Below are positions 27,959 through 36,454 of a stretch of 64,000 bases of DNA, one piece after another (the first letter of the stretch is position 1; each line of letters opens with the position of its first letter). The position numbers and the translations under genes are program-made. Source of the stretch: Saccharopolyspora flava (GTDB taxonomy: Bacteria > Actinomycetota > Actinomycetes > Mycobacteriales > Pseudonocardiaceae); assembly GCF_900116135.1 (NCBI RefSeq), contig NZ_FOZX01000001.1:558001-622000 (forward strand), read 5' to 3'. Below the pieces are notes generated by a model. The model saw only the letters and a program-made list of their open reading frames with translations. It ran no database searches and was not told where the DNA came from.

Positions 27959-28086
27959 CGCGGAAACCCCCAGGTCGCGGCGGCATCTGATCACCGATCG
28001 GACCCGACAGTAGCAGTGCCGGAAGCCGCCGAGCACCGGGTTCGGCGAACTTCCCACCCCTATTCGCGACCGCGCATGCGACGGCC

Positions 28087-28767
28087 TCACGGCTCCAGCC
28101 GGTACCCCATCCCCGGCTCGGTCAGCAGGTGACGCGGGCGGCTCGGGTCGGGTTCCAGCTTCCGGCGGAGCTGGGCGAGGTAGACGCGCAGGTAGTGCGT
28201 CTCGTTGGCGTACTGCGGACCCCAGACCTCGCGCAGCAGCTGCTTCTGCGCCACCAGGCGACCCCGGTTGCGGGCCAGCAGTTCCAGCATTCCCCACTCG
28301 GTGGGGGTGAGGTGGATCTCGACGCCGTCGCGGAGGACCTTCTTCGCCGACAGGTCGACGGTGAAGGTCGCCGTCTCGACCACCGGCTGGTCGGCGTCCC
28401 CGGTGGTGCTGGCGCGGCGAACGGCGGCGCGCAGCCGCGCCAGGAGCTCGTCCATGCCGAAGGGCTTGGTTACGTAGTCGTCGGCACCGGCGTCGAGGGC
28501 GTGCACCTTGTCGGTCGAGTCGGTGCGCGCGGACAGCACGATGATGGGAACCGTCGTCCAGCCGCGCAGCCCGGCGATGACCTCGCTGCCGTCGATGTCC
28601 GGCAGCCCCAGGTCCAGCACGACCACGTCGGGTTTGCCGTCCCCGGCCGCCCGCAGCGCCGAACCGCCGTCGACGGCGGTGAGCACCTCGTACCCGCGCG
28701 CGGAGAGGTTGATGCGCAGGGCGCGCAGCAGCTGCGGCTCGTCGTCGACGACCAGCACCTTCGTCAT
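28087..28767 (-). CDS. kdpE: potassium-responsive response regulator KdpE
   Basis: OmpR-family response regulator of 226 residues. The receiver domain has the acidic pocket VVDDEPQ, the phospho-Asp in VVLDLGLPD, IIVLSART and the conserved Lys in YVTKPF. The winged-helix domain contains LTPTEWGMLELLARNRGRLV and ends in HLLTEPGMGYRLEP, typical of KdpE. It directly abuts kdpD (no intervening base) and would activate the kdpFABC genes upstream. Candidate 11-nt-phased sites are at 36230-36267. Confidence 0.95.
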   Translation of the reverse strand: MTKVLVVDDEPQLLRALRINLSARGYEVLTAVDGGSALRAAGDGKPDVVVLDLGLPDIDGSEVIAGLRGWTTVPIIVLSARTDSTDKVHALDAGADDYVTKPFGMDELLARLRAAVRRASTTGDADQPVVETATFTVDLSAKKVLRDGVEIHLTPTEWGMLELLARNRGRLVAQKQLLREVWGPQYANETHYLRVYLAQLRRKLEPDPSRPRHLLTEPGMGYRLEP

Positions 28768-31302
28768 CTATTCCCCCTGTTCCGCCGCGGGCAGCGAGAC
28801 CACGATCGTCAGTCCGCCGCCCGGGGTGTCCTCGGCGCGGATGGTTCCCTTCATCGCGTCCGCGAAGCCCTGCGCCACGTTGAGGCCGAGCCCGACCCCG
28901 GCCGGTCCGGAGTCGCCGCGCTCGCCGTGCTCGCCGAGCCGCTCGAAGGGCGCGAACGCGGTGTCGGCGGCCCCGGCGGGAAGTCCCGGGCCGTGGTCGA
29001 CGACGCGCAGCTCGACCCGCGCGGCGTGGGCGCTCGCGCCGACGCGGACGCGAGATTCCTCCGGCCGCCCGTACTTGAGGGCGTTCTGCACGACGTTGGC
29101 CACCACCCGCTCCAGCAGCCCGGCGTCGGCCCGCACGCGCGGCAGGTTCTCGGAGATGTCGACGTCGACGAGGTGCCGTCCGTCGAGCCCGGCCAGCGCG
29201 CGGGCCACGACCTCGTCGTAGCCGACGGGCGCCAGTCGCGGTGAGACGGCGCCGGTCGCCAGGCGCGAGGAGTCCAGCAGGTTGTCGACGAGCTCGGTGA
29301 GCCGGTCGGCGGATTCCTCCACGCCCGCCAGCAGTTCGGCGGTGTCGTCGGGCGAGAGCCGGAGGTCGGGGGCGCGCAGGCTGCTCACCGAGGCCTTGAT
29401 CGAGGCCAGCGGGGTGCGCAGGTCGTGGCCGACGGCCGACAGCAGGGCGGTGCGCAGCTCGTTGGCGTCGGCGCGGCGCTGGGCTTCGCGCGCGTCGTCG
29501 GCCATCCGCTGCTGCCGCAGCGCCAGCAGCGCCTGCCCGGCCGCACCTTCCAGGACCACGCGGTCGGCGGCGGGCAGCGGCCGCTCACCGGCGCGGCGCA
29601 GCGACAGGTGCGCGTCCTCGGTCACCTCGATGTCCACATCGGACTCGTCGGGGCGCAGGCACGGGTCGGTGCCGATGCTGGCCGCGACCACCCAACCGCC
29701 CTCGGTGCGCTCCAGCAGCGCCACCGAGGTGAGGTTGAAGTTCTCGGCGACCTTCTCCAGCAGGCGCTCCAGGGGGTCGGGGTGGGTGAGCACCGTGCGG
29801 GCGTAGGAGGCGAGCAGGGCCGCTTCCGTGCCGGCGCGCGCCGCCTGCTCGGCCAGCCGCGCGGCCCGGTCCACGGTGAAGGCCACCAGCACGCCGACGA
29901 CCATCATCCCCACCAGCGTGACCACGTTCTCCGGGTCGGCGACCAGCAGCGTGTAGCGCGGCTCGGTGAGGAAGAAGTTCAGCAGCCCGCCCGCCAGCAG
30001 CGCGGCCGCGATGGAGGGGGCCATCCCGCCCACCAGCGCCACCATGATCGTGGCCAGGAAGTAGCCGACGACGTCGGTGGACAGCGACACGCTGCTCCAC
30101 GCCGTGCCCAGCACGGTGACCAGCGAGGGCAGCACCGCCGCCAGCGCCCAGCCCCACAGCTGGCGGCCCGGCGACAGCGGGTTGCGGGTCAGGTTCTTGG
30201 CCAGCCGCCGGGTTCCCGCCTCGTCGTGGGTGACCATGTGCACGTCGATCGAGCCCGACTTCTGCACGGTGGTGGCCCCGATGCCCTCGTCGAGCACCCG
30301 CGCCCAGCGCGAGCGGCGGGAGGTTCCCACCACCAGCTGGGTGGCGTCGGCGGCGCGGGCGAACTCCAGCAGCGCCTCCGGCACGTCGTCGCCCACGACG
30401 GTGTGGAAGCTGGCGCCGAGCGCGTCAGCGACCTCGCGGGCCTTGGCCAGCGCGCGCGGGGACGTCCCGGACAGGCCGTCGCCGCGCAGCACGTGCACGC
30501 ACTGCAGCTCGGCCCCGGCGCGGGCGGCGATCCGGCGGGCCCTGCGGATCAGCGTCTCGCTCTCCGGTCCGCCGGTCACCGCGACCACCACGCGCTCGCG
30601 GGTCTCCCAGGTGGTGGTGATCTGCTCCTCGGCCCGGTAGCGGCGCAGCGCCACGTCGACCTGGTCGGCCAGCCACAGCAGGGCCAGCTCGCGCAGCGCG
30701 GTGAGGTTGCCGGTGCGGAAGTAGTTGCCCAGCGCGGCATCGACCCGCTCGGCCGGGTAGACGTTGCCGTGGGCCATGCGGCGGCGCAGCGCCTGCGGGG
30801 TGATGTCGACCAGCTCGATCTGCCCGGCGCGGCGCACGACCTCGTCGGGGACGGTTTCCCGCTGGCGCACGCCGGTGATGGTCTCCACCACGTCGTTGAG
30901 GCCTTCGAGGTGCTGGACGTTGACGGTGGACAGCACGGTGATGCCGGCGTCGAGGAGCTCCTCGACGTCCTTCCATCGCTTGTCGTTGCGGCTGCCGGGC
31001 GCGTTGGTGTGGGCGAGCTCGTCGACCACGGCGACCTCGGGCGCGCGCTCCAGCATCCCGTCGACGTCGAACTCGGTCAGCGAGACGCCGCGGTGCGTCA
31101 CGGTGGCCCTCGGCAGCTGTTCGAGGCCGTCGAGCAGCGCCGCGGTCTTGGGCCGGCCGTGGTCCTCCACGAACCCGACGACGACGTCGGTCCCGCGCCC
31201 GGCCCTGCGGTGCGCCTCGTTGAGCATCGCGTAGGTCTTGCCGACCCCCGGCGCGGCCCCGAGGTATATCCGCAGCTCACCGCGCTTGCGCCCGTGCTCC
31301 AC
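28768..31302 (-). CDS. kdpD: sensor histidine kinase KdpD
   Basis: KdpD senses K+ limitation and phosphorylates KdpE. The 844-residue protein has the N-terminal KdpD domain with Walker A GAAPGVGKTYAML (15-27) and GFVEDHGRPKT. A USP domain (VVVAVTGGPESETLIRRA, ELQCVHVLRG) follows, then four membrane segments near 395-480 and a GAF-like region. The kinase core has His in SAVGHDLRTPLASIK, an N-box NVVQNALKYG and a G-box DHGPGLPAG. The start is GTG at 31302. The gap to kdpC contains a 57-nt repeat array. Confidence 0.95.
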   Translation of the reverse strand: MEHGRKRGELRIYLGAAPGVGKTYAMLNEAHRRAGRGTDVVVGFVEDHGRPKTAALLDGLEQLPRATVTHRGVSLTEFDVDGMLERAPEVAVVDELAHTNAPGSRNDKRWKDVEELLDAGITVLSTVNVQHLEGLNDVVETITGVRQRETVPDEVVRRAGQIELVDITPQALRRRMAHGNVYPAERVDAALGNYFRTGNLTALRELALLWLADQVDVALRRYRAEEQITTTWETRERVVVAVTGGPESETLIRRARRIAARAGAELQCVHVLRGDGLSGTSPRALAKAREVADALGASFHTVVGDDVPEALLEFARAADATQLVVGTSRRSRWARVLDEGIGATTVQKSGSIDVHMVTHDEAGTRRLAKNLTRNPLSPGRQLWGWALAAVLPSLVTVLGTAWSSVSLSTDVVGYFLATIMVALVGGMAPSIAAALLAGGLLNFFLTEPRYTLLVADPENVVTLVGMMVVGVLVAFTVDRAARLAEQAARAGTEAALLASYARTVLTHPDPLERLLEKVAENFNLTSVALLERTEGGWVVAASIGTDPCLRPDESDVDIEVTEDAHLSLRRAGERPLPAADRVVLEGAAGQALLALRQQRMADDAREAQRRADANELRTALLSAVGHDLRTPLASIKASVSSLRAPDLRLSPDDTAELLAGVEESADRLTELVDNLLDSSRLATGAVSPRLAPVGYDEVVARALAGLDGRHLVDVDISENLPRVRADAGLLERVVANVVQNALKYGRPEESRVRVGASAHAARVELRVVDHGPGLPAGAADTAFAPFERLGEHGERGDSGPAGVGLGLNVAQGFADAMKGTIRAEDTPGGGLTIVVSLPAAEQGE

Positions 31303-31407
31303 GACTCCAGTCTCCTACTGCCCGCTGCTATTAACGACGATCATCACCCACTACCGGCACCGACGCCTGACCAGGCCCCTCCCGACCCGACGGGAAGAAT
31401 CCTGTCA

Positions 31408-31670
31408 CGAGGTGGGGAGGGAAGTTTTCATGAAAACCTCCCCGACCCCGAAAGGACCTCCCGTCCCGAGGTGGAACGAAGTTTTCATGAAAACCTCCCC
31501 AACCCCGAAGAGACCTCCCGCCCCGAGGAGGAACGAAGTTTTCATGAAAACCTCCCCACCCCGAAAGGGCGACTCCCGTCCGGGGATGAGACGAAAGTTC
31601 CCACCAGATCCCGTTTTCGGACGAACTTCCGTCCCGAGGTGGGGAAGTTTTCATGAAAACTTCCCCACCC
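31408..31670. repeat. tandem array of 57-nt units with a 14-bp palindrome
   Basis: Five head-to-tail units of 59, 57, 57, 54 and about 36 nt start at 31408, 31467, 31524, 31581 and 31635. Four contain the perfect palindrome GTTTTCATGAAAAC, at 31424-31437, 31481-31494, 31538-31551 and 31647-31660; the fourth unit is degenerate. Arms of GGAAG and CTTCC extend the stem in the last unit. The array fills most of the spacer between the kdpC stop (31675) and the kdpD start (31302). Unit length is a multiple of three, and 19-residue repeats can be read on either strand, but I see no gene signals, so I treat it as non-coding. Confidence 0.9.
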
Positions 31671-31674
31671 CAGG

Positions 31675-32286
31675 TCACCGGAGTGCGGCGTGGACCGCCG
31701 CGTTGAGGGTGGTGACGTTGACCGCGCGAGGTGACACGAGACCTCCCTCCTCGCTCTCGGCCACCAGGCCCCGGACCTGCGCGAGGGGAAGTCCCGTCAC
31801 CCGCGCGACGCGGGGGGCTTGGAGCTCGGCGTAGGCGGGGCTGATGTGCGGGTCGACCCCGCTGGCGGAGGCGGTGACCGCGTCGGCCGGAACCGCGCCG
31901 GGCGCGACCCCCTCGCGGGCCGCGATCGCCGCGCGCCGCTGCTGGACGACAGCGAGGAGCCCTTCGTCGAAACCGCCGAGGTTGGTGCCGCCGGTGACGG
32001 CCGGGTCGCCGGGACCGAGGGAATCTTCCGCCGACGCCGAGGGCCGGGTGTGGAAGAAAGGATCCCTTGTTCCGTCCGCCGGCACCGGGTCGATGCCGAT
32101 CAGCGACGAGCCGATCACCCGGCCGTCGGCGACGATCCGCGAGCCCTCGGCTCGCGACGCCAGGCCCGGCAGGTGGCCGACTCCCCAGATCGCCAGCGGG
32201 TAGCCGACGCCGAGCAGGACCGTGGCCACGAGCAGGAGCCGGAGACCGGCCCAGGTTTGCCGCAACAACGCGTTCACTCCCCTCAC
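31675..32286 (-). CDS. kdpC: K+-transporting ATPase subunit KdpC
   Basis: KdpC is the small single-span subunit that stabilises the KdpFABC pump. The 203-residue protein has one N-terminal membrane segment ([22 protein letters not shown]) and the conserved [46 protein letters not shown] and the C-terminal [10 protein letters not shown]. The GTG at 32286 overlaps the kdpB stop as GTGA. The stop is 4 nt from the repeat array that separates kdpC from kdpD. Confidence 0.95.
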   Translation of the reverse strand: MRGVNALLRQTWAGLRLLLVATVLLGVGYPLAIWGVGHLPGLASRAEGSRIVADGRVIGSSLIGIDPVPADGTRDPFFHTRPSASAEDSLGPGDPAVTGGTNLGGFDEGLLAVVQQRRAAIAAREGVAPGAVPADAVTASASGVDPHISPAYAELQAPRVARVTGLPLAQVRGLVAESEEGGLVSPRAVNVTTLNAAVHAALR

Positions 32287-34334
32287 CCGATCCCGGGTGC
32301 GAAACGGATCACCAGATCGATCAGCCAGATCCCGGCGAACGGCGTGACCACCCCGCCCAGGCCGTAGATCAGCAGGTTCCGCCGCAGCAGCACGGCGGCG
32401 CTGGACGGGCGGTAGCGGACGCCGCGCAGCGCGAGCGGGATCAGCGCGACGATGATCAGCGCGTTGAACACCACCGCCGACAGCACCGCCGAGGCCGGGC
32501 TGGCCAGCCGCATCACGTTCAGCGCGTCGAGCTGCGGGTAGATCGCCACGAACAGCGCGGGCAGGATCGCGAAGTACTTGGCCAGGTCGTTGGCGATGCT
32601 GAAGGTCGTCAGCGCGCCGCGGGTGATGAGCAGCTGCTTGCCGATCTCGACGATCTCGATCAGCTTCGTCGGGTCCGAGTCGAGGTCGACCATGTTGCCG
32701 GCTTCCTTGGCCGCGGCCGTGCCGGTGTTCATCGCGACTCCGACGTCGGCCTGCGCCAGGGCCGGGGCGTCGTTGGTGCCGTCGCCGGTCATGGCCACCA
32801 TCCGCCCACCGGCCTGCTCGGCCTTGATCAGGGCCATCTTGTCCTCGGGCCTGGCCTCGGCGAGGTAGTCGTCCACCCCGGCCTCGGCGGCGATGGCGCG
32901 GGCGGTGAGCTCGTTGTCACCGGTGATCATCACGGTCCGGATGCCCATCGCGCGCAGCTCGTCGAACCGCTCCCGCATGCCCGGCTTGACCACGTCGGAC
33001 AACCGGATCAGGCCCAGCACGCGGTCGTCCTCGACCACGACCAGCGGTGTCGCGCCGGCCGCGGCGATCTCCTCGGCGCACCGCACGACCTGATCGGGAA
33101 GTTCCCCGACCCACTCGCCGATCGCGCCGAAGGCTCCCTTGCGGATGCGGCGGCCGTCGAGGTCGATGCCGCTCATCCGGGTCTGCGCGGTGAAGGGAAC
33201 CTTCCGCGCATCCACCTCGGCGCCGACGGGCCCGTCGGGCAGGCCGAACTCGGCGGCGCAGAAGGCCACCACGCTGCTGCCCTCCGGGGTGGGGTCGGCG
33301 AGGCTCGACAGGCGGGCGACCTCGGCGAGCCGAGCGGGGGTGACGCCGTCGACCGGGACGAGTTCGGTGCAGCGGCGGTTGCCGAAGGTGATGGTCCCGG
33401 TCTTGTCGAGCAGCAGGGTGTCCACGTCACCGGCGGCCTCCACGGCGCGACCGGACTTCGCCAGGACGTTGCGCTGCACGAGCCGGTCCATGCCCGCGAT
33501 GCCGATCGCCGACAGCAGCGCGCCGATCGTGGTGGGGATCAGGCACACCAGCAGCGCCGTCAGGGTGGTGACCTCGAGCAGCGACCCGGAGTAGGCCGCC
33601 ATCGGCTGCAGGGCGACGACCGCGAGCAGGAAGATGATCGTCAGCGTCGACAGCAGGATCGTCAGGGCGATCTCGTTGGGCGTCTTCTGCCGCTGCGCGC
33701 CCTCGACGAGCGCGATCATCCGGTCCACGAAGGTCTGCCCGGGCTCGGCGGTGATGCGCACGACGATCCGGTCCGACAGCACGGTGGTGCCCGCGGTGAC
33801 GGCCGAGCGGTCGCCGCCGGATTCCCGGATGACGGGCGCGGATTCGCCGGTGATGGCGGATTCGTCGACGGTGGCGATGCCCTCGACGACGTCGCCGTCG
33901 CCGGGGATGGTCTCGCCCGCTTCGACCACGACGTGGTCGCCGACGGCCAGCGCGGTGCCGGGAACCTTCCGCTCACCGCCGTCGACGAGCTTGCGCGCGA
34001 CGGCCTCGGTCCTGGTGCGCCGCAACGATTCCGCCTGCGCCCGGCCGCGCCCCTCGGCGACGGCCTCGGCGAGGTTGGCGAACAGCACGGTGAACCACAG
34101 CCAGGCGGCGACCGCGATCGAGAACGCGCTCGGGGAGAACGCGGCCAGCACCGTGGTGAGCACCGAACCGGCCCAGACCACGAACATCACCGGGTTGCGC
34201 AGCTGGTGCCGCGGGTCGAGCTTGCGCAGCGCCTCGGGCACGGCGGTGAGCAGTTGTCGCGGGCGGAACAGTCCCGCGGCGGCGCGCCGGGGTTCGGCGG
34301 GGACGTGCACGTGGGGTTCGAGGGTGGTGGTCAT
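32283..34334 (-). CDS. kdpB: K+-transporting P-type ATPase subunit KdpB
   Basis: KdpB is the P-type ATPase subunit that powers high-affinity K+ uptake. The 683-residue protein has the actuator loop ITGESAPV (TGES 162-165) and the phosphorylation motif [12 protein letters not shown] with Asp 310. The nucleotide domain is followed by [20 protein letters not shown] and [18 protein letters not shown]. The ATG at 34334 overlaps the kdpA stop as ATGA. In the E. coli complex the TGES Ser is an inhibitory phosphorylation site, and it is conserved here. Confidence 0.96.
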   Translation of the reverse strand: MTTTLEPHVHVPAEPRRAAAGLFRPRQLLTAVPEALRKLDPRHQLRNPVMFVVWAGSVLTTVLAAFSPSAFSIAVAAWLWFTVLFANLAEAVAEGRGRAQAESLRRTRTEAVARKLVDGGERKVPGTALAVGDHVVVEAGETIPGDGDVVEGIATVDESAITGESAPVIRESGGDRSAVTAGTTVLSDRIVVRITAEPGQTFVDRMIALVEGAQRQKTPNEIALTILLSTLTIIFLLAVVALQPMAAYSGSLLEVTTLTALLVCLIPTTIGALLSAIGIAGMDRLVQRNVLAKSGRAVEAAGDVDTLLLDKTGTITFGNRRCTELVPVDGVTPARLAEVARLSSLADPTPEGSSVVAFCAAEFGLPDGPVGAEVDARKVPFTAQTRMSGIDLDGRRIRKGAFGAIGEWVGELPDQVVRCAEEIAAAGATPLVVVEDDRVLGLIRLSDVVKPGMRERFDELRAMGIRTVMITGDNELTARAIAAEAGVDDYLAEARPEDKMALIKAEQAGGRMVAMTGDGTNDAPALAQADVGVAMNTGTAAAKEAGNMVDLDSDPTKLIEIVEIGKQLLITRGALTTFSIANDLAKYFAILPALFVAIYPQLDALNVMRLASPASAVLSAVVFNALIIVALIPLALRGVRYRPSSAAVLLRRNLLIYGLGGVVTPFAGIWLIDLVIRFAPGIG

Positions 34335-35974
34335 GCCAGGGCCTCCGCGATCGGGCCGAGTGCGAGCGCGGGCAGGAACGTCAGCGCCGCGACGAGGACG
34401 ACGGTGCCGCCGAGCAGCCCGGCGAACAGCGGTCCGGTGGTGGGCAGGGTTCCGGCGGTGGCGGGAACGCGCTGCTGCTCGGCGACGCGGCCGGCGAGCA
34501 TGAGCACCGCCAGGATCGGCACGAAACGTCCCAGCAGCATCACGACGCCCAGCGAGGTCTGGAAGAACGGGCTGGTGACGGTGAGCCCGGCGAAGGCGCT
34601 GCCGTTGTTGTTGCCCGCCGAGGCGAACGCGTAGAGCACTTCGGACAGTCCGTGCGCGCCGGTGTTGTTCAGCGCGTCGCGGGTGGCGGGCAGCGCCATC
34701 GCGAACCCGGCGCCGAGCAGCACGACCGTGGGCATCGCCAGCACCGACAGGGCGGCGGCCGTCACCTCGCGGCGGCCGAGCTTCTTGCCGAGGTACTCCG
34801 GGGTGCGCCCGACCATGAGTCCGGCGAGGAACACGGCGATCACCGCGAGCACGAGGATCCCGTAGAGCCCGGATCCGACCCCGCCGGGAGCGACCTCGCC
34901 GACGAGCATGTTGAGCAGCACGACACCGCCGCCGAGTCCGGTGAAGCTGTCGTGCATGGCGTTGACCGCGCCGGTGGAGGTCCCGGTCGTGCTCACCGCC
35001 CACAGCACGGAGGCGTCGATGCCGAAGCGCGTCTCCTTGCCCTCCATCGCGGCTCCGGCCGCGATGGAGGCGGGGCCGTTGGGGTGGGTTTCGGCCCACC
35101 AGGTCGCGGCGAGCATCGCCGCCCAGAGGGTTCCCATCACCGCGAGCAGCGCGTGGCCCTGCCTGCGGTCGCCGACGAGGGTGCCGAAGGTGCGGGTCAG
35201 CGAGACCGGGATGACCAGCAGCAGGAAGATCTCCAGCAGGTCGGACACCCCGCCGGGGTTGGACAGCGGGTGCGCGGAGTTGGCGTTGAGCACGCCGCCG
35301 CCGTTGGTGCCGAGTTCCTTGATGGCCTCCTGGCTCGCGATGGGGGCGGTGGCGATGGTGTGCGCCTGCCCGTCGAGGCCGGTGACCGCGATGCCGGGCG
35401 CGAGGCTCATCGCCGCGCCGAGCGCGATGAGCAGGACGGCGGCCACCGCGGCCACGGGCAGCAGGATGCGGGTGCAGCCGCGGGTGATGTCGACCCACAC
35501 GTTGCCGATCCGGTCGTCGCCGTCGGCGGTGAAGCCGCGCACCAGGGCGACGGCCACGGCCATGCCGACGGCGGCCGACAGGAAGTTCTGCACGGTCAGC
35601 CCGGCCATCTGGACGCCGTGGCCGAGGACCTCCTCGGGCACGTAGGACTGCCAGTTGGTGTTGGTGACGAAGCTGATCGCGGTGTTGAAGGCCATCTCGG
35701 GCGGCACCGCGCCGCGCCCGAGGTTCAGCGGCAGCAGGCCTTGCAGCCGCTGCATCGCGTAGAGCAGGGCGACGGAGACCAGCGAGAGGCCGAGCACGCC
35801 CGCGGCGTAGCTGGTCCAGCGCTGGCGCGCGGTGGGGTCGACGCCGACCAGGCGGTAGACGACCTTCTCGATCCGCCAGTCGGTGTCGCTGGTGTAGACG
35901 CGAGCCATGTGGTCCCCGAAGGGCTTGTGCACGATCGCGAGGGCGGCCACCAGCAGGCCGGTTTGCAGCAGCAT
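34331..35974 (-). CDS. kdpA: K+-transporting ATPase subunit KdpA
   Basis: KdpA is the channel-like K+-binding subunit related to Trk/Ktr proteins. The 547-residue protein has about ten membrane segments and the four pore-loop regions: [51 protein letters not shown] and [17 protein letters not shown]. The ATG at 35974 overlaps the kdpF stop by one base (TGATG), and the stop overlaps kdpB. The gene order kdpF-A-B-C is complete. Confidence 0.96.
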   Translation of the reverse strand: MLLQTGLLVAALAIVHKPFGDHMARVYTSDTDWRIEKVVYRLVGVDPTARQRWTSYAAGVLGLSLVSVALLYAMQRLQGLLPLNLGRGAVPPEMAFNTAISFVTNTNWQSYVPEEVLGHGVQMAGLTVQNFLSAAVGMAVAVALVRGFTADGDDRIGNVWVDITRGCTRILLPVAAVAAVLLIALGAAMSLAPGIAVTGLDGQAHTIATAPIASQEAIKELGTNGGGVLNANSAHPLSNPGGVSDLLEIFLLLVIPVSLTRTFGTLVGDRRQGHALLAVMGTLWAAMLAATWWAETHPNGPASIAAGAAMEGKETRFGIDASVLWAVSTTGTSTGAVNAMHDSFTGLGGGVVLLNMLVGEVAPGGVGSGLYGILVLAVIAVFLAGLMVGRTPEYLGKKLGRREVTAAALSVLAMPTVVLLGAGFAMALPATRDALNNTGAHGLSEVLYAFASAGNNNGSAFAGLTVTSPFFQTSLGVVMLLGRFVPILAVLMLAGRVAEQQRVPATAGTLPTTGPLFAGLLGGTVVLVAALTFLPALALGPIAEALA

Positions 35975-36069
35975 CAGAACCTCTCCGGCCGGACCAGCGC
36001 GACGAACAGGTATCCGATGAGCAGCAGCGCCAGCACTCCGCCGGCGACGTTGGCGATCAGGGCGCTCAC
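35974..36069 (-). CDS. kdpF: KdpF small membrane subunit
   Basis: A 31-residue single-span peptide (GTG start, [20 protein letters not shown] followed by [10 protein letters not shown]). The C-terminal [11 protein letters not shown] is the usual KdpF ending. KdpF sits at the KdpA interface and acts like a lipid plug that stabilises the complex. The stop overlaps the kdpA ATG, and the start overlaps the stop of the upstream 27-residue peptide as GTGA. Confidence 0.9.
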   Translation of the reverse strand: MSALIANVAGGVLALLLIGYLFVALVRPERF

Positions 36070-36149
36070 AACCGCTCCAATCCGCGCAGCAGCAGCGCCA
36101 GCGCCAGGAATCCGCCGACGAGCAACGCCGCGAAGGCGAGATCGACCAC
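36066..36149 (-). CDS. 27-residue membrane peptide upstream of kdpF
   Basis: A tiny gene with a clear ribosome binding site: AGGAG at 36158-36162, 8 nt before GTG at 36149. The peptide is one hydrophobic helix (VDLAFAALLVGGFLALALLL) followed by RGLERL. Its stop overlaps the kdpF GTG start as GTGA, so it is translated in a chain with kdpF and kdpA. I know of no established name. It could be an extra KdpF-like subunit or a leader that couples translation. Confidence 0.75.
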   Translation of the reverse strand: MVDLAFAALLVGGFLALALLLRGLERL

Positions 36150-36229
36150 GACCGGTTCTCCTCTCGGGATGTCTTCTCGTGGTCCAGCCAAGTCCTCCGC
36201 GGCGGTCGCGGTCGAGGGCCATGACGGGT

Positions 36230-36267
36230 CCTTGACGCGGCGACGGGAGCCCTTGACGCCTTCTTGA
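36230..36267 (-). promoter_or_regulatory. candidate KdpE-binding direct repeats
   Basis: Read on the minus strand, GCATCAAGA, GCGTCAAGG and GCGTCAAGG occur with starts 11 and 21 nt apart (plus-strand CTTGA at 36263, 36252 and 36231). Direct repeats on an 11-nt phase are typical for OmpR-family response regulators. They lie about 80-120 nt upstream of the first kdp reading frame (36149). KdpE is the natural candidate; this is inference. Confidence 0.5.
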
Positions 36268-36454
36268 TGCGGGTCGCTTTTCTCCCTTTTTCTGCGAATC
36301 TGCACTATTTGTGCGTGGGTGACTTCACTCGGTTAGTTGGTTTCATCGATGCAACGATCTCGTTACTCTCGCTAACAAGCCGTCGGCGTTGAAATCTCTT
36401 GGAAAAACGCCTGAAAACGGTCGGAAACAAGCGAGATTGGGGATACATCCGGAA

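Noticed and set aside
31408-31670. CRISPR array
   Set aside because: The interval between palindromes is not unique spacer sequence; whole 57-nt units are similar. There are no cas genes in the window.
31238-31834. Repeat-bearing protein gene covering the 57-nt array on the plus strand
   Set aside because: The frame runs into kdpC and kdpD sequence on the opposite strand, has no plausible ribosome binding site, and the 19-residue repeats follow from the DNA repeat length.
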